Source: Brachionus koreanus (taxonomy: Eukaryota; Rotifera; Eurotatoria; Ploima; Brachionidae). From it: a stretch of 64,000 bases of DNA. Positions 12,468 to 22,800 of this stretch are shown piece by piece. The notes under the pieces are model-generated. The model saw only the letters and a list, made by a program, of their open reading frames with translations. It did not search any database and had not been told where the DNA came from. Each line of letters starts with the position of its first letter. Within the stretch, counting starts at the first letter, position 1. Made by a program: the position numbers and the translations under genes. Location: positions 631,068-695,067 of the forward strand of contig PJRA01000016.1 of the NCBI GenBank assembly GCA_016987375.1. The letters run 5' to 3'.

Positions 12468-12653
12468 AAATTATTGTAATTAGTTATTTCTTTTAAAAAC
12501 TTAATTTTTATTAATAAAATATATAAAATTTACATAAAATTTAGATATTCTCTATTTATTCTCTAGATACTTTAGTCCAAAAATATACATATAATATACA
12601 AAAAAATATCTTTATTTTATACTTAAAATATACATTTTTTTTTTACTTGGGTG

Positions 12654-12976
12654 TAATGAATTATGCAAGCCTTAACGAATTAGCAGATCATTTAATATAT
12701 TTGAACAAAAATCACACTGCTTATTCAGAGTTTTTCAAATGGAAACAATTTGTTGAAATAGATAAAACTGAACGAGCTTTTACTCATTATTGTGAAATGT
12801 GCATTAGCCTTCAAATGGAAGAATTCACTGGAATAAAGTATAAAATTTTTAGGGATCATTCCAAATTATTTACGATGCAAGACAATTGTCAAGCAATCAA
12901 AATCCAAAATGTTCATGGAACCAAATTTTTCAAATTAGACAAAAACGCAGTTCAAATGAAATATTTAGAAAGCTAG
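12654..12976 (+). pseudogene. C-terminal part of the interrupted GT10 fucosyltransferase
   Basis: An open frame containing YASLNELADHLIYLNKNHTA, SEFFKWK and HYCEMC, then stop. This is the invariant C-terminus of GT10 enzymes (family pattern: LA.YL.YLDKN.TAY..YF.WK ... C..C). It has no start of its own and continues in sense from the frame that breaks at 7634. If the flanks meet as ...TCAATTAA plus TTATGCAAGC with a 2-base AA duplication removed, the frame is restored. This is an inference from the two flanks only. Read alone it is the orphaned end of the upstream gene. Confidence 0.8.
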
Positions 12977-15298
12977 TTTTATTTTTTTGTTAAATAATTA
13001 GCTATTATTAATTGCAAATATAATTAATAATTGAGAAAAAAATAATTTTTTTGTAAAACACGAATTTCGAATTTTCATATTTGTTTAAATTCTATCTCAT
13101 GATTAAATAAAAAAACAAAATCTAGAATATTAATGTGCCTATTTATATACCAATAAATAATTAAATACTTAACTAAATACATTTTTTCAACAAAACATAA
13201 AAAATCATTCATTTGTTAAATATTTATTCTTAATTTAAAAAACTAAGAAAAAATGATTGAATAAATAATCATCTATTGTCACAAATTTATAATTTGAAAT
13301 TCTAATTTTCATCTTATCAAAGCAAACATAGTCAAATTTAAAATATTTCAAATGTTTTTTAGATCTTAATTTAAATTTGCAAAAAAAATTAATAAATTAA
13401 ATTCAGTGAAATAACATAACATGACAACAGAGATCATTTAGTTTTATTACTAAATAGTTCAGAAATAAATGTTTTATAAAATTTTAACAAGCATCTCTTC
13501 GATTTTTGTTTTCTCTCCTTTAAATTAGAGGCAAATAGAATAAAAGTAAAATTGATAATTATTTTTTACTTAGCTTTTGCTTAGTTCTTTCTGTCAGAAT
13601 TATTTTTCTATATTTTGAAAAGAGTTTTCATTTAATACATTAAAAAAATGGTGGCCTTTTTTGACAGCCATCACCAACATATTTTCAATAAAAGCTTTTA
13701 CTTGTCTTCGACATTTTAAATTTATCTAAATCTTAAAAACCTAAAAAAGATTATTATAAATATTTTTATAATCAAAATAAAAACTTTTGAAAATAATCTC
13801 TAAAATCAGGTCTAAATTTATAAATATTTTTCAATGTAGTCCGAGTCAAATGCAGTCCATTTTATTGATTGTTCGTCGTCAAATGAATAAGAAAATATTC
13901 TAGCAATCAGAAAAAAGTTCAAGATTCATGATAAAAAAATTACAATTACTTGATCTTTCAATTATCAGACAATAATAAATGAATATAATCGGTTAGATAA
14001 TTGAAGAATGCAAACATTGTATTTAAATTATAGTACAACACATTTTTTTTCTTAATTTTAATAAAATGAATGTTTTTCTTAAAAATTGATTTTTGAAAAA
14101 ATAAACTAAATGATTTTTGTGTTATTTTGTACAATTGAAAAAAGCAAAATGCTAAAAAATTCTGAAAAATTTTTTCTTCTTGAGATCAAAGGTAATTTTT
14201 GTAAATGCAACATGATGCACCATTTAAAATTGCATTTTTAGAACATTTTTTCAATTCTAGCAACTAAGAATACTGCTCTATATTGCATTTACAAAACTAC
14301 TAAAAACCTTAATTTCTATTTATTTATTTTGTCAAGTCTCACAAAACAAACTAAATGTACCTAGTGAATATGTGAAGAAATTAATTGAATCAATGCCAAA
14401 ACGCATTCGTGCTTTTAGTGACGCAAAAAGTGGTCATTTTACACACTAGTTAAATGAATGCGTCGAAACTTTGGTGCAATACTTTTTTGTTGTCTAAAGT
14501 AAACTTACTGAAGTTCTTAATATTTAGAACTGGTGGTAAATCTATACTAGTCAATAAATATTTTATTAATTAATAAGAAAAAAAAAATTTTTAATTTAAT
14601 TTATCTAAATTTTTGAGTATTTTGATCGTGACTTTTTTTAATTTAGATATATTTTTTTTGATGAATTTTGGTTATAAAATCATTAATTTATTTTAGTGAT
14701 ATCCTAAAGATAAATTTTAGATATTTGATGATATAAATATTGCTCTCTTAAAAAATTATGTGTAGTTGTAAGTTTTTGGTCATTTCTTTCTAGCCAACAA
14801 TGAGAAGAATCAAGTGATCTATTTATTATTTTAATCCAATGCTTCAAATCTTAGACTCTACTAAGCTGTTCAGATGTATAATTGATTTTATCGATTCATT
14901 AAATAAATAAAATTCATGCTTACATGATAAACGATGTTGATTTGACTGATTTTTAAAATTTCTACTTAATCTAAATGATTAAATAAGAACTTAATAAGAT
15001 GAGAATATATGAAGACAAACAATAGGCTTCGGAAGGCATATTTTAAAATTAATTAATTCTTTTAGATTTTCACAAAAATGCTTTAAATCTGAATAAAAAT
15101 TTTCTGAATTTAAAAAATATTCGAATCCAAAAAAATAGGTTTATTAGGTTTTTTATTTATTCTAATGAATAAAACATAATCAATAAAATAAATCAATTAA
15201 TTCAAGTCTAATTTGTGCATTGCAGTACATTCCAAAAAAAGTAACTGAAAAATTTAAAATCAAATCTTAAATAACAATAAAATTTAGTACAATTTTTT
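12977..15298. other. AT-rich intergenic stretch with a Tc1 remnant
   Basis: About 2.3 kb with no host gene that I can see. It contains the C-terminal end of a Tc1-like transposase (14354-14449) and, just upstream, a short inverted repeat (TTTTGTAAATGCAA near 14195 against TTGCATTTACAAAA near 14284), perhaps part of the same old insertion. The rest is A/T runs. Confidence 0.6.
14354..14449 (+). pseudogene. Tc1-like transposase, C-terminal 31 codons only
   Basis: The frame reads LIESMPKRIRAFSDAKSGH and stops. Tc1 transposases end in a segment of the form LV.SMP.R...VI.AKGGHT.Y, so the match covers spacing as well as residues. The preceding catalytic domain is absent or too decayed to read. Downstream sequence TCGAAACTTTGG resembles the inner side of Tc1 terminal repeats. 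A dead remnant. Confidence 0.7.
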
Positions 15299-17153
15299 TT
15301 AAATTAAAAAAAGAAAACCTTTATTTTTTAAGAAAATAATTTTGTACATCTCAAGGGTTTGATTCAAATTTCCCAAAAAAAAAGACGAGTTTAGATACAT
15401 TATCATTTGACTAAGCACTAATAAAACCGCTAATGCAACTCGCTTTAATCGCGGGTCCATTTTATTAGTCTGAAAAAAAATTTTAATTAAAAAATAAAAT
15501 AGAATAGTATTGTTTACAATTTTGGCCACTTTTTCCGCTCTTAAAAAAACATTGAAATAAACATTCTCCAAAATGATCATTAAACAATTGATCATGCTCC
15601 AAAGACTTACATTCGTGCCAAATCCGTGCCAGAATGAAATGAATACAAAAGAAAAAACAATTGAAACAAGCTGAGTAGTTTTTTTACCCTTACTACCTCC
15701 TAAAGGTATATACAAATAACTTGAGAATAAAATTCTAAAAAAAAATTATTTTAAATAAATTTGTTTACTTTTTAATAAATTCATAAATTCCAGTGTCAAA
15801 ATAGCGCCACATTTCGCTATTCAAATGAATGAGCGCAAAGCATCTGGGCAATTCAGTGGTCCCAATTCCAACTATTTTGTTGACTAGTGTCGGTATGCCA
15901 TAGAAAACAATGTATTTCGATGTAAAAAGTGATCCACGTATCAATATGGACATAACAAAAGAAGTAACTGAAAAATATTTCCACACATAGTTTGTGTAAA
16001 TTAGAACTGTACATGAGCTGGTTATGCGCAGTAAAATCTCAATCAAAAGCATCGAGAAGCCTATGCGTGCACAAAAGTGAGCAATTTTCTTGAAGCTTAC
16101 TTTTTCTTTTCTTTCTAGAAGCTTTTATAAAATAAAAATTAAAAAAAAAAATTCTTTAAACTTTTTTTTTTAATAACTTACACAGAAATAAAAATTTTTG
16201 TACGTAACGAATGGTGAAGTGAATAGAAAGGACGGAAAATAGATATATAGCAAAAAATTAGAAAATTTGTACATTTTATTTTCGTATTGATCTTGTTTTT
16301 TGTTTTTATTGTTGTTGTTGTTGTCATATTTTAAATGATCAACATAGTCCATACAATATCCACATAGTCTAAGAATCATAAAGTAAAATGTACTGATAAA
16401 TTCATTCAATGCGTCATGTCTGATCTTAGATAATTTTGAAGACTTGCAAAGCACAAAGGAATATCAAATGAAAAAAGTTTTTTTTGTTTTAAATTACCAA
16501 AAAATTAAAGACTAAATGGTGATGAATGAAGAACATGACTAGGACAACGCTCAACCAAAGCAATGCTTTCATTCTAAAGTACTTGCATAATCCATAAATA
16601 GCAAAATTTGTCAGCATACAAAGCATTAGACCCCATATAGTGAACAGTTTAATAATCAACAAACTTGAATAAGTCAACAAAATCATGTTTGTATACTTAA
16701 CAAAATAAAAAAATTAAAAAAAAATTTAATTATTAATTTAATCGGATACTCTAGGAGAATAAATATCACTTAGTTTTTTAATAATTGGTACCAAAGCCAA
16801 ATAGATAATGTTGAATTCGATGAACATTCTTTCCAAGTAATTGTTCCATTCAATGTCCAGACTTTCCTATTTCAATTAATTTAAATTTAGATGAAAAAAA
16901 AAAATTTACTATTCACATACTCGTTTAAAATTTATTTCTTTCACATTTTTTGTAAGTAAAATTTGATTTTTATAAACTATGAAAAATAATTTTGAAAAAA
17001 TTAAAGAAAAAATTAATTAAAAAAAATTATTCAACTTGATGATTCGGTAATGATGACATAGAATGCATAAGTCAATAGAGCGATCAAATAAGACGAGTAG
17101 ATCAAAATTTCGGCTCTAGACAATTTAACTAGATTGACTTTTTGTTTTGACAT
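15299..17153 (-). CDS. HHAT-like: Hedgehog acyltransferase-like MBOAT protein (HHAT family), multi-exon
   Basis: A polytopic ER O-acyltransferase-superfamily protein. HHAT itself attaches palmitate to the N-terminal Cys of Hedgehog ligands. Exons can be followed from ATG at 17153 (MSKQKVNLVKLSRAE) through about 16870-16740, 16686-16489, about 16454-16170, about 16127-15765 and 15737-15299. The signature block is complete: YKFSNFLLYIYFPSFLFTSP, then ELPRCFALIHLNSEMWRYFD with the catalytic Asp (human HHAT Asp339 position), then SYLYIPLGGSKG and FSFVFISFWHG with the catalytic His (His379 position). The spacing of D, PLGG and WHG agrees with human HHAT (MWRYFDVG...YIPVGGS...YWHG). Exon borders in the N-terminal third are tentative; the exon near 16.75 kb reads into a stop if not spliced. 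A divergent paralogue lies at 36.9-38.7 kb. Confidence 0.8.
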
Positions 17154-17489
17154 TATAGCAAATTTTTTAATTTAAATCTTGTGAATTTTAATTAATTTTC
17201 TAGCTAGACTGAATTGAAGCTAAAATGTCTTGAAAATTATTGCCTCCTATTTCAAAATAAACACGTCATTAGCATTTTTAAATGAATTCTTAAGCAATTT
17301 AGTTCCTAAGGATTTTTTTAATTTATGATAATCAAAAAAAAGTGTCACATAACTATAAGGACGATGGCTATAAAAATATTAAATTTTTCTAATTTAACAA
17401 AAATTAAAAAATTTTTTGTTCTAATTTAGACATAGAAATGTTTTTTTTAATTATATTTTTGCTTTATTCATCAACAAAGGATGTGTGCT

Positions 17490-17588
17490 ATTTCGACAAG
17501 TTTATTTCGCCAAGTTAAATTTCGTCAAGGTAAATTAAACGAAAAAAAAATAAAATAATTTTACTTCGCGAAGTAAACTTGTCGAAAT
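17490..17588. repeat. Short inverted-repeat (MITE-like) element
   Basis: The left arm ATTTCGACAAGTTTATTTCG is mirrored by the right arm, whose reverse complement reads ATTTCGACAAGTTTACTTCG; the arms continue with further matches (GC.AAGT). The arms are separated by about 40 A/T-rich bases and can form a hairpin. CG-containing words are unusual for this AT-rich region. No coding capacity and no recognised superfamily. Confidence 0.6.
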
Positions 17589-18273
17589 GAACGGATACCA
17601 TCAACAAATTATTTTAGAAAAAATAATTGTTTCAACAATAAAGTAATTAATTCATTCATTAATCTTAGGAAAAGTAAGCAAAATTTTTTTTCGCATTTTT
17701 TAATAGAAAATTTTTCAATTAATTTAAATTATAAATTAATTAATGGGAGTAGAAGTCAAAGTATAAAATTGTAAACAGCCTTTAACTTAATGTTTTTGTA
17801 TCTATATTAAAAAAAAAAATTAAATAACTTTCTTAGTTTAAGACCAGTCCACTAATTAGTCCTTTTTGCATAGAAGTCATGGAGCACTTTATTAGAGAAA
17901 AATATGTTACACTTAGAGTCTGGACATTACATTTTTTTAGATAAAGATCATTAGAATAGAATAGTTCTAGTAATTAATTAATGGCTAATAATTAACATAG
18001 TATTAATTAGGAGATAAAAAATGGAAAAAAATTCAAATTTGAGTATTTTTTTGGCGTCCTCTTTTTCTTGGATATTAAATTTATGTTTGTGATTAAATTA
18101 ATGAAATCCGTTGAACAAACGCATATATTTGACTTTACTATACTCTGCTTCGATCCATTTTGTTTTTTGATTTTACATTGAGCCAGAAATATTTTCTAGC
18201 TTTTTTTGGGGATTTTTTAAATCTTGGTTTTCTTTCTAATAATCTTCTTCTAACCAAACAATCTGATGCTTTT

Positions 18274-18291
18274 NNNNNNNNNNNNNNNNNN
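18274..18291. other. Assembly gap (18 N)
   Basis: Eighteen undetermined bases inside a repeat-rich stretch. True length is unknown; reading frames across it are not meaningful. Confidence 0.99.
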
Positions 18292-18385
18292 AAATTTTAC
18301 CCAGTCGAAACCGGTCCCCCATTTTTTGATGAAAGGGGTTTAAACATTCATCCCGTATTGCAGACATTTTGAAGATTTTTCCACC

Positions 18386-18447
18386 CTCAGTGGGTTTTGA
18401 ACCCTCTGCTTGCATGACTAACACAAACCACTGGGCTATACGGGCTA
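18386..18447 (-). repeat. tRNA-like sequence, probably the head of a tRNA-derived SINE
   Basis: The minus strand begins GCCCGTATAGCCCAGTGG, which contains a good Pol III A box (TAGCCCAGTGG), and about 30 bases on has a B box (GGTTCAAAACC). The T-arm stem is intact (GAGGG...CCCAC roughly pairs), but the acceptor stem has no partner at the expected distance and there is no convincing anticodon arm, so it is not a working tRNA gene. A complementary ATACGGG lies some 40 bases further on. SINE heads keep the two boxes in just this way. The neighbouring assembly gap and LINE tail fit a repeat cluster. Confidence 0.6.
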
Positions 18448-18839
18448 ATAAATGTGATGAATTGACATTTAAACTCTCAAAAGCGATAAGAGTTGTTCCA
18501 GAATTTTATCATGAGGTTACTGACTAACTGATTATAGATGATGATATATGATGGTATGGGCTGATTTTCTCAATAAGATTGGCACCGCCCATTATCCCAG
18601 ATTGCTTTAAGCTTCGGCCTTTTTCAACCCGTTATTGCTTGATTCTTTATTGTTTGTTGATGAGTTTTGCTCCTTTTTTTTGTTTTTTTTAGTTGCTTAA
18701 TTTGATTGTTTTGTAGCTTTTCTAATTTATTTATTTAAAATTAAGTCCCATGGACAAATTTAAGTATGTTATAGTTATTTATTTGAAAAATTGTGTTCTT
18801 GTTTGTTAATTCAGCTAAATGTCTAATTGGCCTACAAAA

Positions 18840-19205
18840 TCAATCAGTTTTTGACAATTGTCTTTTTTTCTTTGTTTTTGGTTGATTAAGTCTTGTAATT
18901 TTGACGCGCGGCTTGAAATTAGGATTGTAATTGTCAATTAACTCTTTGATTAATTGATTGTTGTTTGCTGCTTTCTGGAGATAGGTTGAAAGCAACTCGA
19001 AGCGATCCTTGATGTTGTCGATTTTTGCAAGCAATCCTTTGTTGTGGTTGAAGTTGGCAGTTTGTATGCTATTTTTACTGCTTTTCGTTGTTGTTTTTCA
19101 AGCGACATTATGTTTGTTTCTGATTCACTGTATTTGATGAATGGTCTAATGAGTGTCTTGTACGTTGTTAAAAGGAGCTTTTGTGAAGCTCTCCAGATCA
19201 AGAGG
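18840..19205 (-). pseudogene. LINE (non-LTR retrotransposon) reverse transcriptase 3' remnant
   Basis: Two overlapping frames give LLLTTYKTLIRPFIKYSESE, QQRKAVKIAYKLP and then, after a frameshift, DRFELLSTYLQKAANNNQLI. These are the thumb and C-terminal segments of Jockey/CR1/RTE-like reverse transcriptases (Y..LIRP...Y, Q..A.RIA..LP, L...R...L...YL). No upstream catalytic domain is present in the window, as expected of a 5'-truncated copy. Frameshifted and inactive. Confidence 0.7.
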
Positions 19206-19612
19206 TTAATTTCATAATTATTTTTATAATTAGGTTCTAAGCAAAAGATTTTTTGGACGGAATAGGATTGTCACCGAAAAAAAGAAGAATAAAATAAAAA
19301 AAATAAATTCCTAACCAAGACCTAAAGACATAAAGAAATGTCGTGGATTTCTTTGGCTTCAAATAACAAGAGAAGAATAGGTGATATATGACTTAAGACT
19401 AAAGAGCATAATGGTTTACATTTTTAAAGTTATTTTATTTTTTATTAGAAAAAGTTAAAAAAAAATGCAAAATTTTTTGACTTTATCTAAAAATTCAAAA
19501 ATAAAATTTTTATTAAACACGATTTATTCGAATTAAAAAAAAAGAGAATTAATAATAAAGAAAAATTTACTTAAATAATAAAAAAATCATTTCAAAAATT
19601 ATCTTTATCTAA

Positions 19613-19635
19613 CTCACACACACACACACACACAT
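19613..19635. repeat. (CA)n microsatellite
   Basis: About eleven CA units, downstream of the RhoGEF stop. A second shorter CA run lies at about 19841-19856, inside the likely 3' UTR. Confidence 0.9.
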
Positions 19636-19890
19636 CTAAAATTAATAAAAAAAAAAAAGAAAAAAAAATTAATTTATCATTTCGTTCGAGTAACTTTTAA
19701 ACTATGAATTTGTAAAAAAAAAATTAGTCTTTATGTTAAATTTAAACAAAAGTGAAAAAATCAACGATTTAAATGAAAGCTGCTCGGTCGGTTTGCTTGG
19801 CAGTTACTGCATGGCTCAGTACAATACAAATACAACAAATATACACACACACACACAGACATATTAACCAAATTCGTTTACTAATACACT

Positions 19891-22800
19891 TTAAGCATAC
19901 GAATGTTCAGCATCGAAATTATCTCTATTCAAATGATACTCTTTGACCTCGTCATCACTTAGATCATTGTTAAAATCGGCCGAATAAGGCAGACTAGGGG
20001 GCTCAGTGCTTGGAGGTGTCGGCACCCGCAATTCAACATCCGAGTCGTTCTCAACTCCCATAGGTCTTAGCTTATTCATGATAAAACCATTAAATCTAGC
20101 GTCATCAAACTCTGCTGTTTCATTCTCTGCCCTTCGGTTCATATCTTCCTCATTTACATGCTCACTTTTTCTAAAGTCATTCTCATCATCATTGTACTTC
20201 CTTATTTTATTAAGCTTAATGCACTCGGTAATCACAGAATTGTCTGGCATGATGACCAGAGTTGCGTCCGAACCTGTTGAATGGCTGCGCACATTTATTT
20301 CGTCCATATTTTCATCATCATAGTAATTTATTTGCTCGTCTTCGGACAAGTCAGCATTTGTCGATGACGATGATATCACACTGCTAGAAACTAGTTCCGA
20401 GTCGACACTCAGCGTTTGTCCTCTGAGTGGTCGGATCACTGGGCTCTTAATTATTTTATGTTCGTCTAAAGACAATCTTAGATTTGGCAAACACTTTTCG
20501 GCGTCTTTTTTCAGCTTTGTCTGCTGGTCGCTAAAACAAGAGCGCAATAGTTCCAAATATTGTTCAAGCTTGAGAAAATTGGCGTTTATTGACTCATTGT
20601 CCAATTTATTGCCTTCCTCGTTCTTAATTATTTTCATTTCAAGTGAATTTAGCTCCATACAAGCTTGGTTCAGAATGGTCTGAGTGTGATCGAGAAAGGC
20701 GTCCATGTCGCACAATTTTATGTCTTTGCTAACAGGCTCAGCTTGAGAATTTGTCTGATTTATTTTTGAAAATATTGCATGTCTTTCGTTCAACAGTTTT
20801 AGGATGCTCTGCGAGTTTTGATTCAATTGTTCGTGTAGTTTTTTCTCTTCGGTCTGTTTGGGCTTAGGCTGGACTGACTGGACTTCGTCCGATTGGACAC
20901 TCAGATTGCTGCTCAGAGCCGAAGAAGAAATCGAAGTGGAGAGCAGTGGCACCGATTTTTGTGATATATTTGAATTGGACGGCGAGTGGCTGAGCGAGCT
21001 GACCGACGACTGTTGCCGGTTTAGTAAAGTGTTTTCGTCGTTTTTGCCCGTCAAATGCTCCAGATAGTTGCACCATTTGCTACGCTCATCGCCCGACTTG
21101 GTCACCAGGGTGAGCAGTTTTTGATACTCGATGGTTTTTTTGCTATTTGCGGCATATTGTTCGACGACTAGATAAAATTGACGCTTGTCGTTCAATAGAC
21201 CGAATCGGGTGATCCAAATGATCGGAATTACTGGCACGAGAATTTTTTTGAATTTGTTTTCTATGTGTGTCAATGGTTTGAGTATGTAGCGGCGTTTTTC
21301 GTCTGTCGATTTTTCCAGAAGAACCAAAATGTCTTCGTAGAGAAGTGCGTGCAAAGTTTTCGAGCTATTTTTTGAATGCTTCCACTCAAGCTCGCTTTCA
21401 TGCAGCAATTTTCTGTCTTTAACTACCAGATTCTAAATTAAATAAAAAAATAGATGAAAAAAATTATTTTCTTATTTTTAGAAAAAAAAATTTTTTGCTC
21501 ACTCGGTATGGCGCCAGACTTTGATTTTTGAGTGCATACTGATCAAACTCTTTTGTGTCAATACGACTGGCTATTTCGTCATTGCGAATTTTGTTTTCAC
21601 ATACTGTCACAGCATTATTTACATAGTGCGATATTTTGCTACTAGCATCGACACACTCTTGAAGACGATGTATATCATCTTCATCTTGATTAAATTAGAA
21701 AAAAATTAATTTTTTTCTTTTAAAAAAATATTTTTTGTTTTCGCTTTAATTTCCTAAATTTTTAAATTTCAAAAAATGAGACAAAAATTTTGTCATGGTA
21801 CCTGAAAAATCAGTGTATAGTATCAAAATTTAAAGGCTACTATTTAAAAAAACTTATAAAAAAAAGAAAATATTTTTTGAAAATAGATAAATTAGAATAA
21901 AATCCAATATATATAAAAATGTAATGAATAAAATTTTTTAAACAAAAATCTTTCTTTAGGAGGTCATTTGATATTTTGAAAAAACTTATAAAAATTGAGT
22001 TGTTAAAATTTAATTCTATTTTTAATTTGATTTCGCAGGCATAAAACTTAACTGAATCATCTTAAAATTTTATTAACAAAGAATATAGAAAAAAAATAAA
22101 ATATAAAATGTTTACAATTGAAAATTAATTTAAGAAAATACTAAATTAGGTTATGTGAAATTAAAATTCAAACAAAACAAAAACTCTTCCTATTTTGAAA
22201 AATTAAAATTTCCCAAAAAAAAATATTGTACCAAAAAAAAGTGTAGCGACGTTTGTCGCATCATTTTATACGATTAAAATTGATTATTAATTTGATTTCC
22301 CACAAGAAAAAAAGAAAATAAAAATTGTATCTTATATTTACAAACTATGTTGAATTTAACTAAAAAGAATTTTTTTAAAAAAATATTTTATTTGGGTAAA
22401 AATTAATTTTTAAAAATAGAAAAATTATCTTTCTTTTTGTATGTGAATTTCACAATACCTTAATTGTGGTTTTGTATTTTCGTTTTTGATAAATTAGGCG
22501 ACAATGTGAAATTTCATTAATTTTTAATTAACAAATATTAAAAAAATTTTTTAGCCTTTGTTCTAATGATGAAAAATTTGCTCTGCAGATGAAACATCTG
22601 TTATTTAGCTAAAAAAAATAATGACCACTACACTTGCTAACAAATAAGGTGTAAATACATCGGCAATTTCAACAACTCCTTTGTCGAAGACAAAAAATAT
22701 ATGAACACTATAAATTTTTTTTTCAATTATTATTTATTATCATTGTTGTCCATTATTTTCTTTTTTAAAAAAATAAAAAACAATTGAAATTTACTAAAAT

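Larger units (their letters stand above)
7625..12646 (+). mobile_element. CACTA/EnSpm-like DNA transposon lying inside the fucosyltransferase gene (approximate ends)
   Basis: The element encodes a Tnp2-type transposase (7861-10885) and a second protein (10948-12467) in the same orientation. Its exact ends are not settled. Imperfect inverted sequence occurs near both sides: left AAAATATAGATATTTT then TATCTAGAGA (7625-7662); right, reverse-complemented, AAAATAAAGATATTTT then TATCTAGAGA (12561-12620). The right side finishes in TTTTTTTTTACTTGGGTG, which would read CACCCAAG from the outside, like a CAC-type terminus, but I do not see its partner on the left. The host gene continues immediately on both sides. 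Confidence 0.65.
17154..18385. other. Intergenic stretch with a small inverted-repeat element and an assembly gap
   Basis: No gene recognised. It holds the 99-bp inverted-repeat element at 17490-17588 and 18 N at 18274-18291. Bases 18290-18385 lead into the tRNA-like sequence and may belong to the same repeat. Confidence 0.6.

Noticed and set aside
18160..18424. Open frames crossing the N gap
   Set aside because: They read through 18 undetermined bases and the tRNA-like repeat; the frame has no meaning.
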